A stretch of 47,419 bases of DNA from JBCCTX01 sp964468435 (GCA_964468435.1 CAYXVE010000042.1:1-47419); one strand, 5' to 3'. Positions 32,759-42,600 are shown, counted from the stretch's first letter. Program-made: numbers and translations. The notes: generated by a model not told the origin, from the sequence alone.

Positions 32759-33163
32759 AATTTTTTGGTTTACTAAAGTTATATTCAATTGTTTACAAAT
32801 ATACGAATCTGCGGCAGGGTACAGATGCTGAAAAAGTAATTTTTTATGCTACAGAACACAATTAATATTGGGATGAACCAGTGTGGAGTGTATAACATGT
32901 ACAGCGCATCTAACATATATGTAGCGCATATACATACATTTATCAATAAAATTTTACAGCATCCAGATACATTTTTAACTTATAGATATTTACATGTACA
33001 ACTTCAACGGCTAAGAGTAAGATCATTACATGAGTTTGGATATTATTTAAACAATGATATTTCGGATAGGTTATACTCAAAAATATTATTTTTATTTCAA
33101 AAACCCTGTATTAATTTCACCATTATACATATTTCATTTACCATAACATAAATATACAACATT
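32759..33163. other. A+T-rich spacer before the superoxide dismutase gene
   Basis: About 400 A+T-rich bases separate DUF2911 and sodA. One plus-strand frame (32846-33151, 101 codons) is open, but its composition (many Ile, Asn, Tyr, His; no domain pattern) looks accidental. No hairpin or consensus promoter stands out. The sodA leader probably starts within the last 100 bases. Confidence 0.5.
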
Positions 33164-33760
33164 ATGGCTTTTACACTTCCTGATCTTCCATATGCATTTG
33201 ACGCATTGGAACCACATATTGATGCGAGAACCATGGAAATACACCATGATAAGCATCATGCAGGTTATACCGGCAAACTAAACGCTGCCATAGAAGGGAC
33301 TGACCATGAGAGCAAAAGTATAGAGGAATTACTAGCATCTCCTGCATCAACTGCAATCCGCAATAATGGAGGAGGATATTACAATCACAGTCTGTTCTGG
33401 GAGATCATGAGCCACAATGGTGGTGGTGCTCCTACAGATGCTGTTGCAAATGCAATCAATAGTACTTTCGGTTCTTACGACGCATTTAAAGAGCAGTTTA
33501 CTGCTGCCGCTGCCGGAAGATTCGGCTCTGGATGGGCATGGCTTATCAAGAAAGAAGATGGTTCCATTTCTATCACCTCTACGCCTAATCAGGATAACCC
33601 CCTGATGGATGTCGCTGACGAAAAGGGAACTCCTATCCTGGGATTAGATGTATGGGAACACGCATACTATCTCAATTATCAAAATAGAAGACCCGATTAT
33701 ATTCAGGCGTTTTTCAACGTCATTAATTGGCAAAAGGTAAACGAATTGTACACAGCCTAA
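33164..33760 (+). CDS. sodA: Superoxide dismutase, manganese-type
   Basis: The 198-residue protein is a complete Mn/Fe superoxide dismutase. Metal ligands are His27 (MEIHHDKHHAGY), His75 (YYNHSLFW), Asp162 and His166 (GLDVWEHAYYLNY). The active-site Gln comes from the C-terminal domain (Gln143 in TPNQDNPLMD) rather than from the second helix, which marks the Mn type or a cambialistic form. It removes superoxide in the cytoplasm. It is followed by a strong terminator and transcribed alone. Confidence 0.95.
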   Translation: MAFTLPDLPYAFDALEPHIDARTMEIHHDKHHAGYTGKLNAAIEGTDHESKSIEELLASPASTAIRNNGGGYYNHSLFWEIMSHNGGGAPTDAVANAINSTFGSYDAFKEQFTAAAAGRFGSGWAWLIKKEDGSISITSTPNQDNPLMDVADEKGTPILGLDVWEHAYYLNYQNRRPDYIQAFFNVINWQKVNELYTA

Positions 33761-33802
33761 AGCTTTAGCTGAAGTTGCAAATTCAAAGAGATTATTACAG
33801 GA

Positions 33803-33828
33803 GGGCTTTCATCGATGAAAGCCCTTTT
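33803..33828 (+). terminator. Strong rho-independent terminator after sodA
   Basis: GGGCTTTCAT (33803-33812) and ATGAAAGCCC (33815-33824) form a perfect 10-base stem separated by CG and followed by TTTTG. It ends the sodA transcript 43 bases after its stop. Confidence 0.85.
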
Positions 33829-33841
33829 GTAATTTAGCCAA

Positions 33842-34477
33842 ATGCCAAACATAGATTGCTCCATTCACGGTAGATTAGTCATTGTAATTGCATCGATATT
33901 TCTTTTATCATCATGCAGCCAGCGTACTGATCGACCTCTTACTCCACAACAAAAGCAATTTCAATCACAAATTGAACTGACCTGTTCCACATCAGGACAG
34001 ATTTATGAGAAAAGCACCCGCAATCTCAATGATCCTGAACAAAATAGGGAAACACTTACGTTCTCCCTAGATTCCCTCTCCATCAAGAATGATACATGTA
34101 TGATATTTAATGAATTGAGATATGCTTTGGAGAAAGTATATGATGATCCCAGATTGGAAGAAATATTCTCCATTGAAGAGATGAATGATACGATCATCGC
34201 CAGGGTAAAGCCTGAAAATGCCAAATCCTCTGATCTGCAATTACAGAAGGTACTTCACGATCAAAATCAACAAATCCGGTACATCGAAACAATGCTGGTG
34301 CAGGATTCATGGCTTTACAAAACAAATATCAGAATGTATGTGTATTTTGATTCTTTAGGAAATTACCGCAAACACATGATAGATTCAAAAATGAATGTAT
34401 CTACGATATCTGAAGCATTTTATGCACGAATTGAAGGTAAATTGATAAAAGAAGGCAACTTGATAAAAAATGACTAA
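33842..34477 (+). CDS. Lipoprotein of unknown function upstream of crcB
   Basis: The 211-residue protein has a lipobox LLSSC (Cys25). Its rather polar mature part contains LTFSLDSLSIKNDTCMIFNELRY-like and MYVYFDSLGNYRKHMIDSKM-like segments, and no recognised domain. Its last 8 bases overlap the start of crcB, so the two are probably translationally coupled. Whether it has a role in fluoride response is unknown. Confidence 0.6.
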   Translation: MPNIDCSIHGRLVIVIASIFLLSSCSQRTDRPLTPQQKQFQSQIELTCSTSGQIYEKSTRNLNDPEQNRETLTFSLDSLSIKNDTCMIFNELRYALEKVYDDPRLEEIFSIEEMNDTIIARVKPENAKSSDLQLQKVLHDQNQQIRYIETMLVQDSWLYKTNIRMYVYFDSLGNYRKHMIDSKMNVSTISEAFYARIEGKLIKEGNLIKND

Positions 34478-34835
34478 TTGGATTGCTATTTTTTTGGGAG
34501 GCGGTATCGGTAGTTTATTCAGATTTGGTATCTCTACATGGCTCGGAAGTAATGCTAATCATTTCCCTTTTGCTACGCTCTGTGCCAATATCCTGAGTTG
34601 TCTGGTACTCGGCTTCGCCTTCAATTATTTTGCCGACAAAACCCATATCGCTGATAGCATAAAAGCCTTTTTTATCATCGGATTTTGTGGAGGTTTCTCC
34701 ACTTTTTCTACCTTCAGCCGTGAAGCAATTATACTTATACAACAAGGCCAATGGGTGTACGCTTTGACATACATCTTCATTTCAGTTCTCAGTTGCATGG
34801 GACTTTTATGGATATTAGAAGGCCATAAAAACTAG
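34470..34835 (+). CDS. crcB: CrcB/Fluc fluoride channel
   Basis: The 121-residue four-helix membrane protein has the Fluc signature: GGGIGSLFRFGIS (residues 10-22) near the start and GFCGGFSTFSTFSREA (about 71-86), which contains the Phe-box and the central sodium-binding turn. It assembles as a dual-topology dimer and exports fluoride. The start overlaps the end of the preceding lipoprotein gene. No fluoride riboswitch was noticed upstream. Confidence 0.92.
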   Translation: MTNWIAIFLGGGIGSLFRFGISTWLGSNANHFPFATLCANILSCLVLGFAFNYFADKTHIADSIKAFFIIGFCGGFSTFSTFSREAIILIQQGQWVYALTYIFISVLSCMGLLWILEGHKN

Positions 34836-35160
34836 CAAGCCCAATCAATTATTAAAATCAATGGAAATTAATAAAAATGGAACAATTGCTTGACTTGCGC
34901 ATGTATAAAAAACGAATTCAGTTTTTCTAATTAATTCAATATTTGATGTTAATATATTTTTTAATATTTTAATTATATTGTCACATATTAGTTTAAATTA
35001 CTGGCTATCAATAAAATAACTATTTAAAATACAGCCCTTCATTTATCATAGTTGCAGTTTCCTACCCTATTTCATTCCCAATCACCGCAAATGTAAATCA
35101 GGAAACATTAATATATCAAGATTCCGAGATATATGATGTACGCAAAAAACCTGTGTAAAA
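34836..35160. other. A+T-rich gene-free stretch after crcB
   Basis: About 325 bases without a plausible gene. The first part is very A+T-rich; 35114-35135 contains inverted ATATATC/GATATAT. No terminator for crcB is obvious before the small-RNA candidate at about 35198. Confidence 0.5.
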
Positions 35161-35192
35161 TTTGGATGTATGAAACTTAGCTTTTATCTTAG
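35161..35192 (+). promoter_or_regulatory. Promoter of the candidate small RNA
   Basis: TTTG at 35161-35164 and TATCTTAG at 35185-35192 lie 20 bases apart, matching the Bacteroidota -33 (TTTG) and -7 (TAnnTTTG, seven of eight bases) elements at normal spacing. This places the expected start near 35198-35200, where a hairpin begins. Confidence 0.5.
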
Positions 35193-35197
35193 TATTA

Positions 35198-35290
35198 TCG
35201 AATGAGCCAAACATTCGAATTTTCTTAACAAACCTACCTAATACCCCAAACGCAACGAGCCTCGTCAAACCCCAGGCGAGGCTTTTTTGT
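35198..35290 (+). ncRNA. Candidate small RNA with own promoter and terminator
   Basis: The expected transcript starts with a hairpin (TCGAATG 35198-35204 pairing with CATTCGA 35212-35218). It continues through about 35 unpaired, A/C-rich bases (AACAAACCTACCTAATACCCC) and ends with an intrinsic terminator (AGCCTCG 35258-35264 / CGAGGCT 35277-35283 then TTTTT). No start codon or open frame fits inside. The nearest plus-strand gene, crcB, ends 360 bases upstream, so the terminator is not easily explained as that of crcB. A regulatory RNA of about 90 nucleotides is the simplest explanation; no known RNA family was recognised. Confidence 0.45.
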
Positions 35291-35303
35291 CTTAAAAAAT
35301 AAA

Positions 35304-35331
35304 TAAACGGCCTGCAAAAACAGCCCGTTTA
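35304..35331 (-). terminator. Terminator of the thioredoxin-fold gene pair
   Basis: TAAACGG (35304-35310) and CCGTTTA (35325-35331) form a stem that on the minus strand is followed by a U-rich run (TTTATTTTTTAAG). It lies 27 bases after the stop of the minus-strand gene at 35358. Confidence 0.65.
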
Positions 35332-35357
35332 TGATTATTTTTATTTGATAGAATTAA

Positions 35358-35978
35358 TCAACTCTCAGCGTACTTTACGCTGCAACCAATAAATTTAGTT
35401 TCAGGCTTATCTATCTCTTTTCCTTCAATGACAGCATTGACAGCTTGCTCGACAAATTTCTCATCCACGCTGTTGGGGTCTTTGGGGTTGTCATCGATAG
35501 CACCGTGGTAGCGCAGGATAAATCCTTCACGAGTATTTTCTACCAGGAATACTTCTGGTGTCCGCGTTGCTCCTAAAGCTCTCGCAATTTCTTGTGTTTC
35601 ATCATATACATAAGGGAATGAGAAACCTTTTTCATCAGCCCGTTGCTGCATAGCAGCATAAGAATCTCCAGGAGATTTATTTACATCATTGGAATTGATA
35701 GCAATCACCGGAAAACCTTTAGGCTCGTATTGGGCATGGAGTGCCTCGATCCGGTCTTCATACTTTTTGGCCCAGGGGCATGTGTTACAGGTGATAATTA
35801 GGATAATCCCTTTAGCATCTTTGTAATCTGACATGGATACCATGTCTCCGTCTACGTTCTTAAGAGAGAAATTCTTTACCTGGTCGCCGATCTGATAACC
35901 TTTGGAGGTTTGTGCATTCAGGCCCAACCCAATAGTTATAAATAGTGTCAAAATCAGTAGTGTGATACGAGTTAACAT
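35358..35978 (-). CDS. Secreted thioredoxin-fold protein (peroxiredoxin-like, CxxC)
   Basis: From the ATG at 35978 the 206-residue protein has a signal peptide (residues 1-22, GLNAQ). A redoxin domain follows: FSLKNVDGDMVSMSDYKDAK, then ITCNTCPWAKKYE with Cys64/Cys67, then VYDETQEIARALGATRTPEVFL with the cis-Pro. This CNTCP type is a common periplasmic thiol-disulfide protein family in Bacteroidota. It lies 7 bases after a TlpA-like gene and is paralogous to the cytoplasmic protein at 36568. A role in periplasmic disulfide reduction or peroxide handling is likely but unproven. Confidence 0.8.
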   Translation of the reverse strand: MLTRITLLILTLFITIGLGLNAQTSKGYQIGDQVKNFSLKNVDGDMVSMSDYKDAKGIILIITCNTCPWAKKYEDRIEALHAQYEPKGFPVIAINSNDVNKSPGDSYAAMQQRADEKGFSFPYVYDETQEIARALGATRTPEVFLVENTREGFILRYHGAIDDNPKDPNSVDEKFVEQAVNAVIEGKEIDKPETKFIGCSVKYAES

Positions 35979-35985
35979 AGAGAAT

Positions 35986-36489
35986 TTATTTAGAGGTGAT
36001 ACTTGCAAGCATTTCTTCTACCCAGGCAGTCAACTCCTCATAGTCGAATGACTGCTGGCGTAAATCGTATATATCTTGACCGTTGTGCACAGCCAGACTT
36101 ATGGGAATAGCTCCCGACCAATCGAGTGATATTTTGTCAATCCATTCATTGTATTTCGGTGCATTCAGCAGTAAAACGCTCTGACCTGCCAGCTTTCGGG
36201 ATACCATAGGCTTTACAGCAGTTTCCATCTGATCAACCAAATCAAGACTAACAAATTCCACTTTTACCTTGCGACCCTGATACATACTATCTAACCTGGT
36301 GAAATATGGCAACTCCTCCACACAGGGTCTACACCAGGTAGCCCAGAAATTATAGATATAGAGCGTATCACCAGATCGCTTCAATCGCTTTTCAAATGCA
36401 GGAAAATCAAGAACTTCCACATGTTGAGCCGATATGCCATTCGATAGCATAAATAGTAATGAAGCGAGAAGTAAAATATGTTTTTCCAT
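35986..36489 (-). CDS. TlpA/ResA-like periplasmic thioredoxin
   Basis: The 167-residue protein has a signal peptide (residues 1-21, GISAQ) and a TlpA-type thioredoxin domain with active site WATWCRPCVEELPYF (Cys53/Cys56). The cis-Pro region IPISLAV follows. The length is that of a minimal TlpA/ResA protein. It is co-transcribed with the downstream CNTC protein. It probably keeps periplasmic thiols reduced, for example in cytochrome maturation. No partner such as CcdA is in view. Confidence 0.8.
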   Translation of the reverse strand: MEKHILLLASLLFMLSNGISAQHVEVLDFPAFEKRLKRSGDTLYIYNFWATWCRPCVEELPYFTRLDSMYQGRKVKVEFVSLDLVDQMETAVKPMVSRKLAGQSVLLLNAPKYNEWIDKISLDWSGAIPISLAVHNGQDIYDLRQQSFDYEELTAWVEEMLASITSK

Positions 36490-36567
36490 AATTTTGAATC
36501 AGTTTACGCTATTGCTTAACTTTGATTTATTCTAAATTTCTCAAAAACCTTACAAAATTGATAGGCA

Positions 36568-37083
36568 ATGAATTTTACACTTCTCAATGTCGACGATAAA
36601 ATCATCAAGCTTGACGATTATCAAGATGCCCCGGCTGTGATCGTGATTTTTTCCTGCAATCACTGTCCTTATGTCATCGCTTATGAAGAACGAATCAAAC
36701 AACTCCATGATAAGTATAAACCGCAGGGAGTTTCTGTAATTGCCATCAGTGCTAATGATCCGGTAGCCTATCCCCAGGATTCTCCAGAGAATATGAAAGT
36801 TCGCGCCAGAGACAAAGATTTCAAATTCCCGTACTTGTTCGATGATACGCAGGAGGTAGCACAAAAGTTTGGGGCAGAGCGAACGCCTCATGTCTTTGTA
36901 ATTAGACATGAAAATGGGACCTGGATAACATATTACAAAGGTGCTATTGATGATAACTGGGAAAAATCTGACGCTGTAACCCAAAAATATGTGGAAGAGC
37001 AGGTTGATTCCCTACTCATGGATGGTGAAGTAGCTTACAAGGAAACACCTGCTGTGGGATGTACGATTAAATGGAAGGTTTGA
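36568..37083 (+). CDS. Cytoplasmic thioredoxin-fold protein (CxxC redoxin)
   Basis: The 171-residue protein has no signal peptide and carries FSCNHCPYVIAYEERI with Cys30/Cys33. It then has VIAISANDPVAYPQDSPENM and FDDTQEVAQKFGAERTPHVFV with the cis-Pro. It is clearly paralogous to the secreted CNTC protein at 35358 (same block order). It is divergent from the TlpA-like gene across 78 bases. It is likely a cytoplasmic thiol peroxidase or reductase of the AhpC/TSA-redoxin group; the substrate is unknown. Confidence 0.82.
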   Translation: MNFTLLNVDDKIIKLDDYQDAPAVIVIFSCNHCPYVIAYEERIKQLHDKYKPQGVSVIAISANDPVAYPQDSPENMKVRARDKDFKFPYLFDDTQEVAQKFGAERTPHVFVIRHENGTWITYYKGAIDDNWEKSDAVTQKYVEEQVDSLLMDGEVAYKETPAVGCTIKWKV

Positions 37084-37091
37084 ATCGAATC

Positions 37092-37589
37092 CTAAAAACG
37101 CCAACCGCCGGCAAGTCCCATTGCAAATTTGAATTGAGGATCTACCTTTAGCAAATCGTCTTCAGCAGGATCGAGCCTTACCTTGGGATAAAAGGTAATA
37201 CTTATGAACCAGGGAGCCTCATCCTGCTGATAGCGGTATCCCGTACCTACCATTAGGTCCATGAAGGTATCGGAACTATTTTCTCCGTAATCAGTGATAA
37301 ATGGACTGATACCAGCTAATAACTGAAATTTGTGAGGTTCATCTCTGGTGATGATTCCGATCCCTACAGGTACAGCAAACCTGGAACCACTTACTCCCAG
37401 ACCTGCTCTTAACCAAAATCTCATTGTACCTTCACCAGGAAAACTATATTCATAATTAATCGAATATACTGGAGCCATTCCCCCTAATTCCAGGGAGACT
37501 GCATGGCGATACTCCTGTGAAGAAACCCTGATGGGTAGCATCAAGATCCAAAAGAGCAAGCCAAATACTGGATAATATAGATATTTCAT
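37092..37589 (-). CDS. Small outer-membrane-type beta-barrel protein, uncharacterised
   Basis: The 165-residue protein has a signal peptide (about residues 1-25) and alternating strand pattern. Blocks include SLELGGMAPVYSINYEYSFPG, WLRAGLGVSGSRFAVPVGIGI, and a C-terminal aromatic strand, LAGGWRF, typical of small outer-membrane barrels. The ATG overlaps the stop of pyrF (ATGA). Function unknown; coupling with pyrF is probably incidental. Confidence 0.6.
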   Translation of the reverse strand: MKYLYYPVFGLLFWILMLPIRVSSQEYRHAVSLELGGMAPVYSINYEYSFPGEGTMRFWLRAGLGVSGSRFAVPVGIGIITRDEPHKFQLLAGISPFITDYGENSSDTFMDLMVGTGYRYQQDEAPWFISITFYPKVRLDPAEDDLLKVDPQFKFAMGLAGGWRF

Positions 37590-38410
37590 TCCGCTGGAAG
37601 TAGCTTTCTGATATGTATTGCCATTTGCTGCTGCAGAGCGGCAGCTTGAGCCTTTGCAGCATCGGCAAATCCTTCATCTTTGCCTGCATAGATAATACCT
37701 CTGCTGGAATTGATCAGTATCCCTCCTGTGTCATTCCCGGCTACTTTACACACGGTATCCAGATCTCCACCTTGAGCCCCTACCCCAGGTATCAGCAAAA
37801 TAGAAGTGGGAGCCAGCCCTCTTACATAGCCCAACATATCTCCCTGAGTTGCTCCTGCCACAAAGCCTAGATTGCCGGAATACTGTCTTTCCCACTTGAG
37901 GGCTTTGGTAATGACCTGTTCAAACAGAGGAGATGGATCTCCATAAAACTGAAAATCCTTAGAACCCGGATTTGAAGTAAGTGCTAGCAGGAATACCCAT
38001 TTGTCTTCAAATTCTAGGAAAGGAGCAACAGAATCCTTTCCCATATAGGGAGCTACGGTTATTGCATCAAAATCGTAGGTTTCAAAAAATGTGCGTGCAT
38101 ACATTTGAGAGGTATTACCTATGTCCCCACGCTTGGCATCTGCTATGGTCATCACATTTTCTGGTATACATTCCAACGTCTTTTCCAATGCATCCCAACC
38201 CTTTGTACCCATCGATTCATAAAAGGCTATGTTCATCTTATATGCGACAGCATATTCCTGGGTAGACTCAATGATGTGCCTATTAAATGAGACAACTGGA
38301 TCTGATTCATGTAGTAAAAAGGAAGGTATCTTTTGTAGATCCGTATCAAGCCCTACACAGAGAAAAGAACTTTTCTTACGAATGTTTTCAGTCAGGATAG
38401 TTGGACACAT
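37586..38410 (-). CDS. pyrF: Orotidine-5'-phosphate decarboxylase (type 2)
   Basis: With the start at 38410 the enzyme has 274 residues, the length of type-2 PyrF found in Bacteroidota, mycobacteria and myxobacteria. The catalytic block is IADAKRGDIGNTSQMYA with Lys93 and its two Asp partners. The phosphate-binding loop lies near LIPGVGAQGGDLD, and FLCVGLDTDLQKIP is at the start. It makes UMP from OMP in the cytoplasm. A frame extending to 38470 has no conserved residues and is not preferred. Confidence 0.93.
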   Translation of the reverse strand: MCPTILTENIRKKSSFLCVGLDTDLQKIPSFLLHESDPVVSFNRHIIESTQEYAVAYKMNIAFYESMGTKGWDALEKTLECIPENVMTIADAKRGDIGNTSQMYARTFFETYDFDAITVAPYMGKDSVAPFLEFEDKWVFLLALTSNPGSKDFQFYGDPSPLFEQVITKALKWERQYSGNLGFVAGATQGDMLGYVRGLAPTSILLIPGVGAQGGDLDTVCKVAGNDTGGILINSSRGIIYAGKDEGFADAAKAQAAALQQQMAIHIRKLLPAE

Positions 38411-38491
38411 AGCACAAATATCAGCCTTATACTCCGTAAGTCCTAATACAGTCAGACTTATGGTATACATATAATGACCTATTCTACTCCT

Positions 38492-38650
38492 TTATGCGCC
38501 ATCCTCATTTTGTTCTTCATACCCCATAAGGCTGTAATGGTCCACAAACTGAGAGTCATTCACCAATATCAGGAAGGTGGCAATCAGAAATATCCACATT
38601 CGGGCCATTCCCGTGATTCCTCCTAGTGTCATATCTGTATCCCAAGTCAT
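38492..38650 (-). CDS. 52-residue single-helix membrane protein upstream of pyrF
   Basis: On the minus strand, MTWDTDMTLGGITGMARMW leads into a transmembrane segment (about 18-31, MWIFLIATFLILVN) and a polar tail rich in Asp, Gln and Glu (DSQFVDHYSLMGYEEQNEDG). It lies 81 bases upstream of pyrF on the same strand. The composition is that of a small membrane protein, but no family is recognised. Confidence 0.4.
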   Translation of the reverse strand: MTWDTDMTLGGITGMARMWIFLIATFLILVNDSQFVDHYSLMGYEEQNEDGA

Positions 38651-38759
38651 CAGAAACACCAAGTAATGATTCCTGTATGTTTGACTTTTATATCATAACT
38701 GGTTTGTATCGGGCTACTTTCCTATCTTGGCCTAATATTAGATTAAATTTTCCTTCATC

Positions 38760-39350
38760 ATGATCGCATATCTTCAAGGAAAAGTTGCAGAATTGGAACC
38801 CACACATGTGATTGTGGATTGCAGCGGTGTTGGGTATATGGTGAAAATATCCCTTCAGACTTATGCTTTATTACGAAATAAAGATCAGGCAAAGCTGTAT
38901 ACCTATTTTCAGGTCAGGGAGGATGCTCAGATATTGTATGGCTTTGCGGAGAGAAATGAATTGGCCCTGTTTGAACAATTGATAGCGATTAATGGGGTAG
39001 GTGGAAATACCGCTCTGATGATATTATCCAGCCTTTCTGCTGAAGAGCTTATTTATGCCATTCAACAAGGTGATGAAAGTACGCTAAAAAAAATCAAAGG
39101 GATTGGCGCTAAAACTGCCGCAAGAATCGTTCTGGAACTCAGAGACAAATTGATCACTGATATAAACACACAGAATCTTCCGGTTCAGTCCGGTCATCCT
39201 TCCATCAAAAAAGAAGAGGCACTGGCTGCTTTACATACATTGGGTTTTCCTAAGCAAGCTATGACCAAAAGAATAGACAGCATATTAAAGGAACAGGGAG
39301 AATCGATCAGTGTGGAAGAAATTATCAAAATAGCCCTGAAAAATGCCTGA
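38760..39350 (+). CDS. ruvA: RuvA, Holliday-junction recognition subunit
   Basis: The 196-residue protein has the three RuvA domains: an OB fold (1-62, MIAYLQGKVAELEPTHVIVD), two helix-hairpin-helix motifs (LIAINGVGGNTALMIL and KKIKGIGAKTAARIVLEL, about 75-130), and the C-terminal RuvB-binding three-helix domain (KKEEALAALHTLGFPKQAM). It binds four-way junctions and loads RuvB. ruvA directly upstream of sprA is a recurrent order in Bacteroidota. Confidence 0.95.
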   Translation: MIAYLQGKVAELEPTHVIVDCSGVGYMVKISLQTYALLRNKDQAKLYTYFQVREDAQILYGFAERNELALFEQLIAINGVGGNTALMILSSLSAEELIYAIQQGDESTLKKIKGIGAKTAARIVLELRDKLITDINTQNLPVQSGHPSIKKEEALAALHTLGFPKQAMTKRIDSILKEQGESISVEEIIKIALKNA

Positions 39351-39661
39351 ACTTATGTGAGAAAGTAATTTGGAACATTCTCTTTATTTTTTTTGAATTT
39401 CCTAAGTTCAATACATCTCATAGGTAATATTTCCAATACGTGTACATGAAGACTGTCTCTTTTGTTAGATATAAATTGATTTTGCAAAAATATTACATTT
39501 TTTGGTGTAATTGTTGATAGAAAAGTACAGAGAATAGGTTCTGCCCTTTACAAATCAGGTTTAATTTATAATTTTGTGTCATTCAACTAATCCAAATTAC
39601 TAGTGTGCCTATGTAGCAAGCCTTACCCGAAACTTTTACATAGTATTTAACTATCTACGTT
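39351..39661 (+). promoter_or_regulatory. Intergenic region with the sprA promoter candidate
   Basis: About 310 bases separate ruvA and sprA. TAATTTTG at 39569-39576 matches the -7 consensus TAnnTTTG exactly and would give a leader of about 80 bases. No terminator stem for ruvA is obvious. The region is A+T-rich and holds no gene. Confidence 0.45.
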
Positions 39662-42600
39662 TTGTCAAACATCAGTATTGCGATCCTGGCATCGATATTG
39701 GCGTCTCTAATATTCGTCGATTCGAGTCCACAGTCAATTATTGTTTCGGAGAAAGCTGTTCCCCTACAGGAGAACTCTGCGTTCCCTGATACCCTTGCTA
39801 TTACAGATTCGGTTTCTACTTACATCGATACTGCCTATTCATGGGTAGATCTGAATGTAAAACCTGCCACTTTCGAACTGTCTCTATCTGCTATCCTCCC
39901 TGATACATTTGAAATTGAATCTGATACAGCTGATTACTACACGATTAACGATACGCCATGGGTTAGAAAAAATCCTAATAAAAGAATGACCGATGCTACG
40001 ACTCAGCCATATGTTTCTCCCATGTACCTCCAGAATCCTTCTAATTTCAATGTTGAGTATGAACTGGATGAAAATATCAAGGGATATAGCATTTATGAAC
40101 GCATTGGTGATACGATCAGGCTTCAATATCCTTCCAGAATTGACTTCAACAACTACCTCAACTATCGGCAGGATATAGGAATCAAAAATTATTTCCGGGA
40201 ATTATCCACCAAAAGTAATGAAGAATTGAAGCCTGGGTTACTACCCTCACTGGATCTAGGGCCACTGGCAGATATCTTCGGAGGTGGCCCCATCGAGATA
40301 CGTCCTACGGGATACGCTACGCTAAGCTTTGGAGTCAATCACCAACGTACCAATAATCCGGCATTGACACTCAGACAGCAACGAAACACTACCTTTGATT
40401 TTGACCAGCAAATCGAACTAGGTGTGCAAGGGCAAATTGGAGAACGCATGCGTCTCAACCTGAATTTCAACACAGGCCAAATGTTTGACTTCCAAAATCA
40501 GCTCAAGCTACGGCATGAAGGAACCGAAGATCAAATTGTGCAAAGTGTTGAAGCAGGTAACGTAAGTATGCAGTTGGGTAACTCACTGATTCAAGGACGC
40601 CAAAACCTGTTTGGACTCAAAACCCAGTTAAAATTTGGTCCTGTACTCGTAACTCTGGTTGGCTCCAATGAACGCGGTCAACGGGAATCAGTTACCGTCT
40701 CAGGTGGAGGAGCTGTAGAGACTCCTTTTGAGAAAGAAGTTGCTGATTACGATATGAATCGCCACTTTTTTCTCTCACACTTTTTCCGCTCAAGATATGA
40801 GACTGCCCTGGAAAATCTGCCCATCATCAATTCCACCATACGCATCAACCGGGTAGAAGTATGGATGGAAAAAAATGCGGCGACACATAATACCCGTAAT
40901 GCTGTTGGATTCATAGATTTGGGAGAAAATAATTTGCCTACACCTGGAGGTGGAAATGGAACGATCTTTAACACAAATCTGGTACAGCCCAAGGGCGATA
41001 CGCGATTTCCAGATAATGACGCCAACAACCTCTATAATCTTATCAACAATAATGCATCCCTAAGGGTACAGAAAGACGCTCCCAGAGAGCTGCAAAGTTT
41101 GGGCTTTGAAAATACCCTGGATTTCGAAATTGCCGGTAACCTCCGCAGACTCAATCCAAACGAATATGAAATCAACACTCAACTAGGTTATGTCTCTTTA
41201 AATCAGGAAATTCCCAGCGATCAGGTATTGTTTGTAGCATTCAACTACACTGTAAATGGACAATCCTATCAGGTAGGTGAATTTTCAGACGATAAACCCT
41301 CAGATGGACTAAACTCAAACGTAATTTTTCTCAAAATGCTGAAATCATCGGTTCTGAGGGTTCAGCATGAGGGAGAAAAGTTTCCGCTGTACGACCTGAT
41401 GATGAAAAACATCTACCGTCTTGATGCTTATGGCATCTCCGAAGAAGGTTTTTTTCTGGATGTAAAATACGAATCTGGTACCAGCGCTGGTCGTGTCAAC
41501 TTTCTGCCTGAGGGTTCTTTGAAAAACAAACCCCTGATACAGGTACTCAACGTAGACCGTCTGACCAACAATACTGCACCAGGTGCTGATAACTTCTTTG
41601 ACTTTATTCCTAACAGGACCATCATCCCGGAGAAAGGATTGATCATATTTCCCGTACTAGAACCCTTTGGTTCACATCTGGCACGGAAATTAGGCAACCC
41701 CGATGACTCGGCACGCTATGTATTTCAAGCGCTTTACAATGATACCCAGCAAGGTGCTATCCAAAACCAACCTCAGCAGAATAAATTTCTCATTGAAGGA
41801 TATTACCGCTCGGCTGGTGGATCAGAAATACCGCTCAACGCTTTCAATCTGGCTCCAGGTAGTGTTGTGGTTACAGCCGGAGGACGAAGGTTAACAGAAG
41901 GCTCAGACTATCGCGTGGATGAAATGGGGGGTAAGCTGATTATTCTCAACGAAGCCGTCCTATCTTCAGGTGCCCCCATAGAAATTTCATATGAAAATGC
42001 TCAGCTATTTACGATGCAGAATAAAACTATGCTGGGTACACGGGTCGAACTAGACCGCTTTGACAACTTCCGGGTAGGTGCTACACTCCTCAACCTGCGC
42101 GAGCAACCTTTCAACTTCAAAACTACCCTAGGAGATGAACCGATCAACAACACACTCTGGGGAATGGACCTGGGATTCCAGCACCAATCCGATTTCATCA
42201 CCCGTCTGATCGACCGCATTCCGCTCATCTCGACTAAAGAAACTTCTACCATTAACTTTAGTGGCGAATTTGCCAACTTTATCCCGGGTCAACCTGGTGC
42301 CGTCAAGAATGACCAGGAGCGAGGATTCGTATATATCGATGACTTTGAAGCAGCCAAAACAGAATATCAGCTCTCTGCCAGCCAACGATGGCAACTGGCA
42401 TCCTTCCCCGAAGGAGGCCCATTGACTAATCCTACCTTGGATCCTGTAAACCAAAATAATCCACAGGCACAGGGATTTACAAGAGCTAAACTATCATGGT
42501 ACCGCATAGACCAGACTATTTATCAGGGTTCATTTGGAATAGAGATTCCACAGGAAGACTTTGCCAATAATTATACCCGTAGGATACGTCCTGAAGAGAT

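Noticed and set aside
32846..33151. A 101-codon open frame upstream of sodA
   Set aside because: Low-complexity A+T-rich composition, no domain pattern, no ribosome-binding context; most likely a chance frame in a non-coding spacer.
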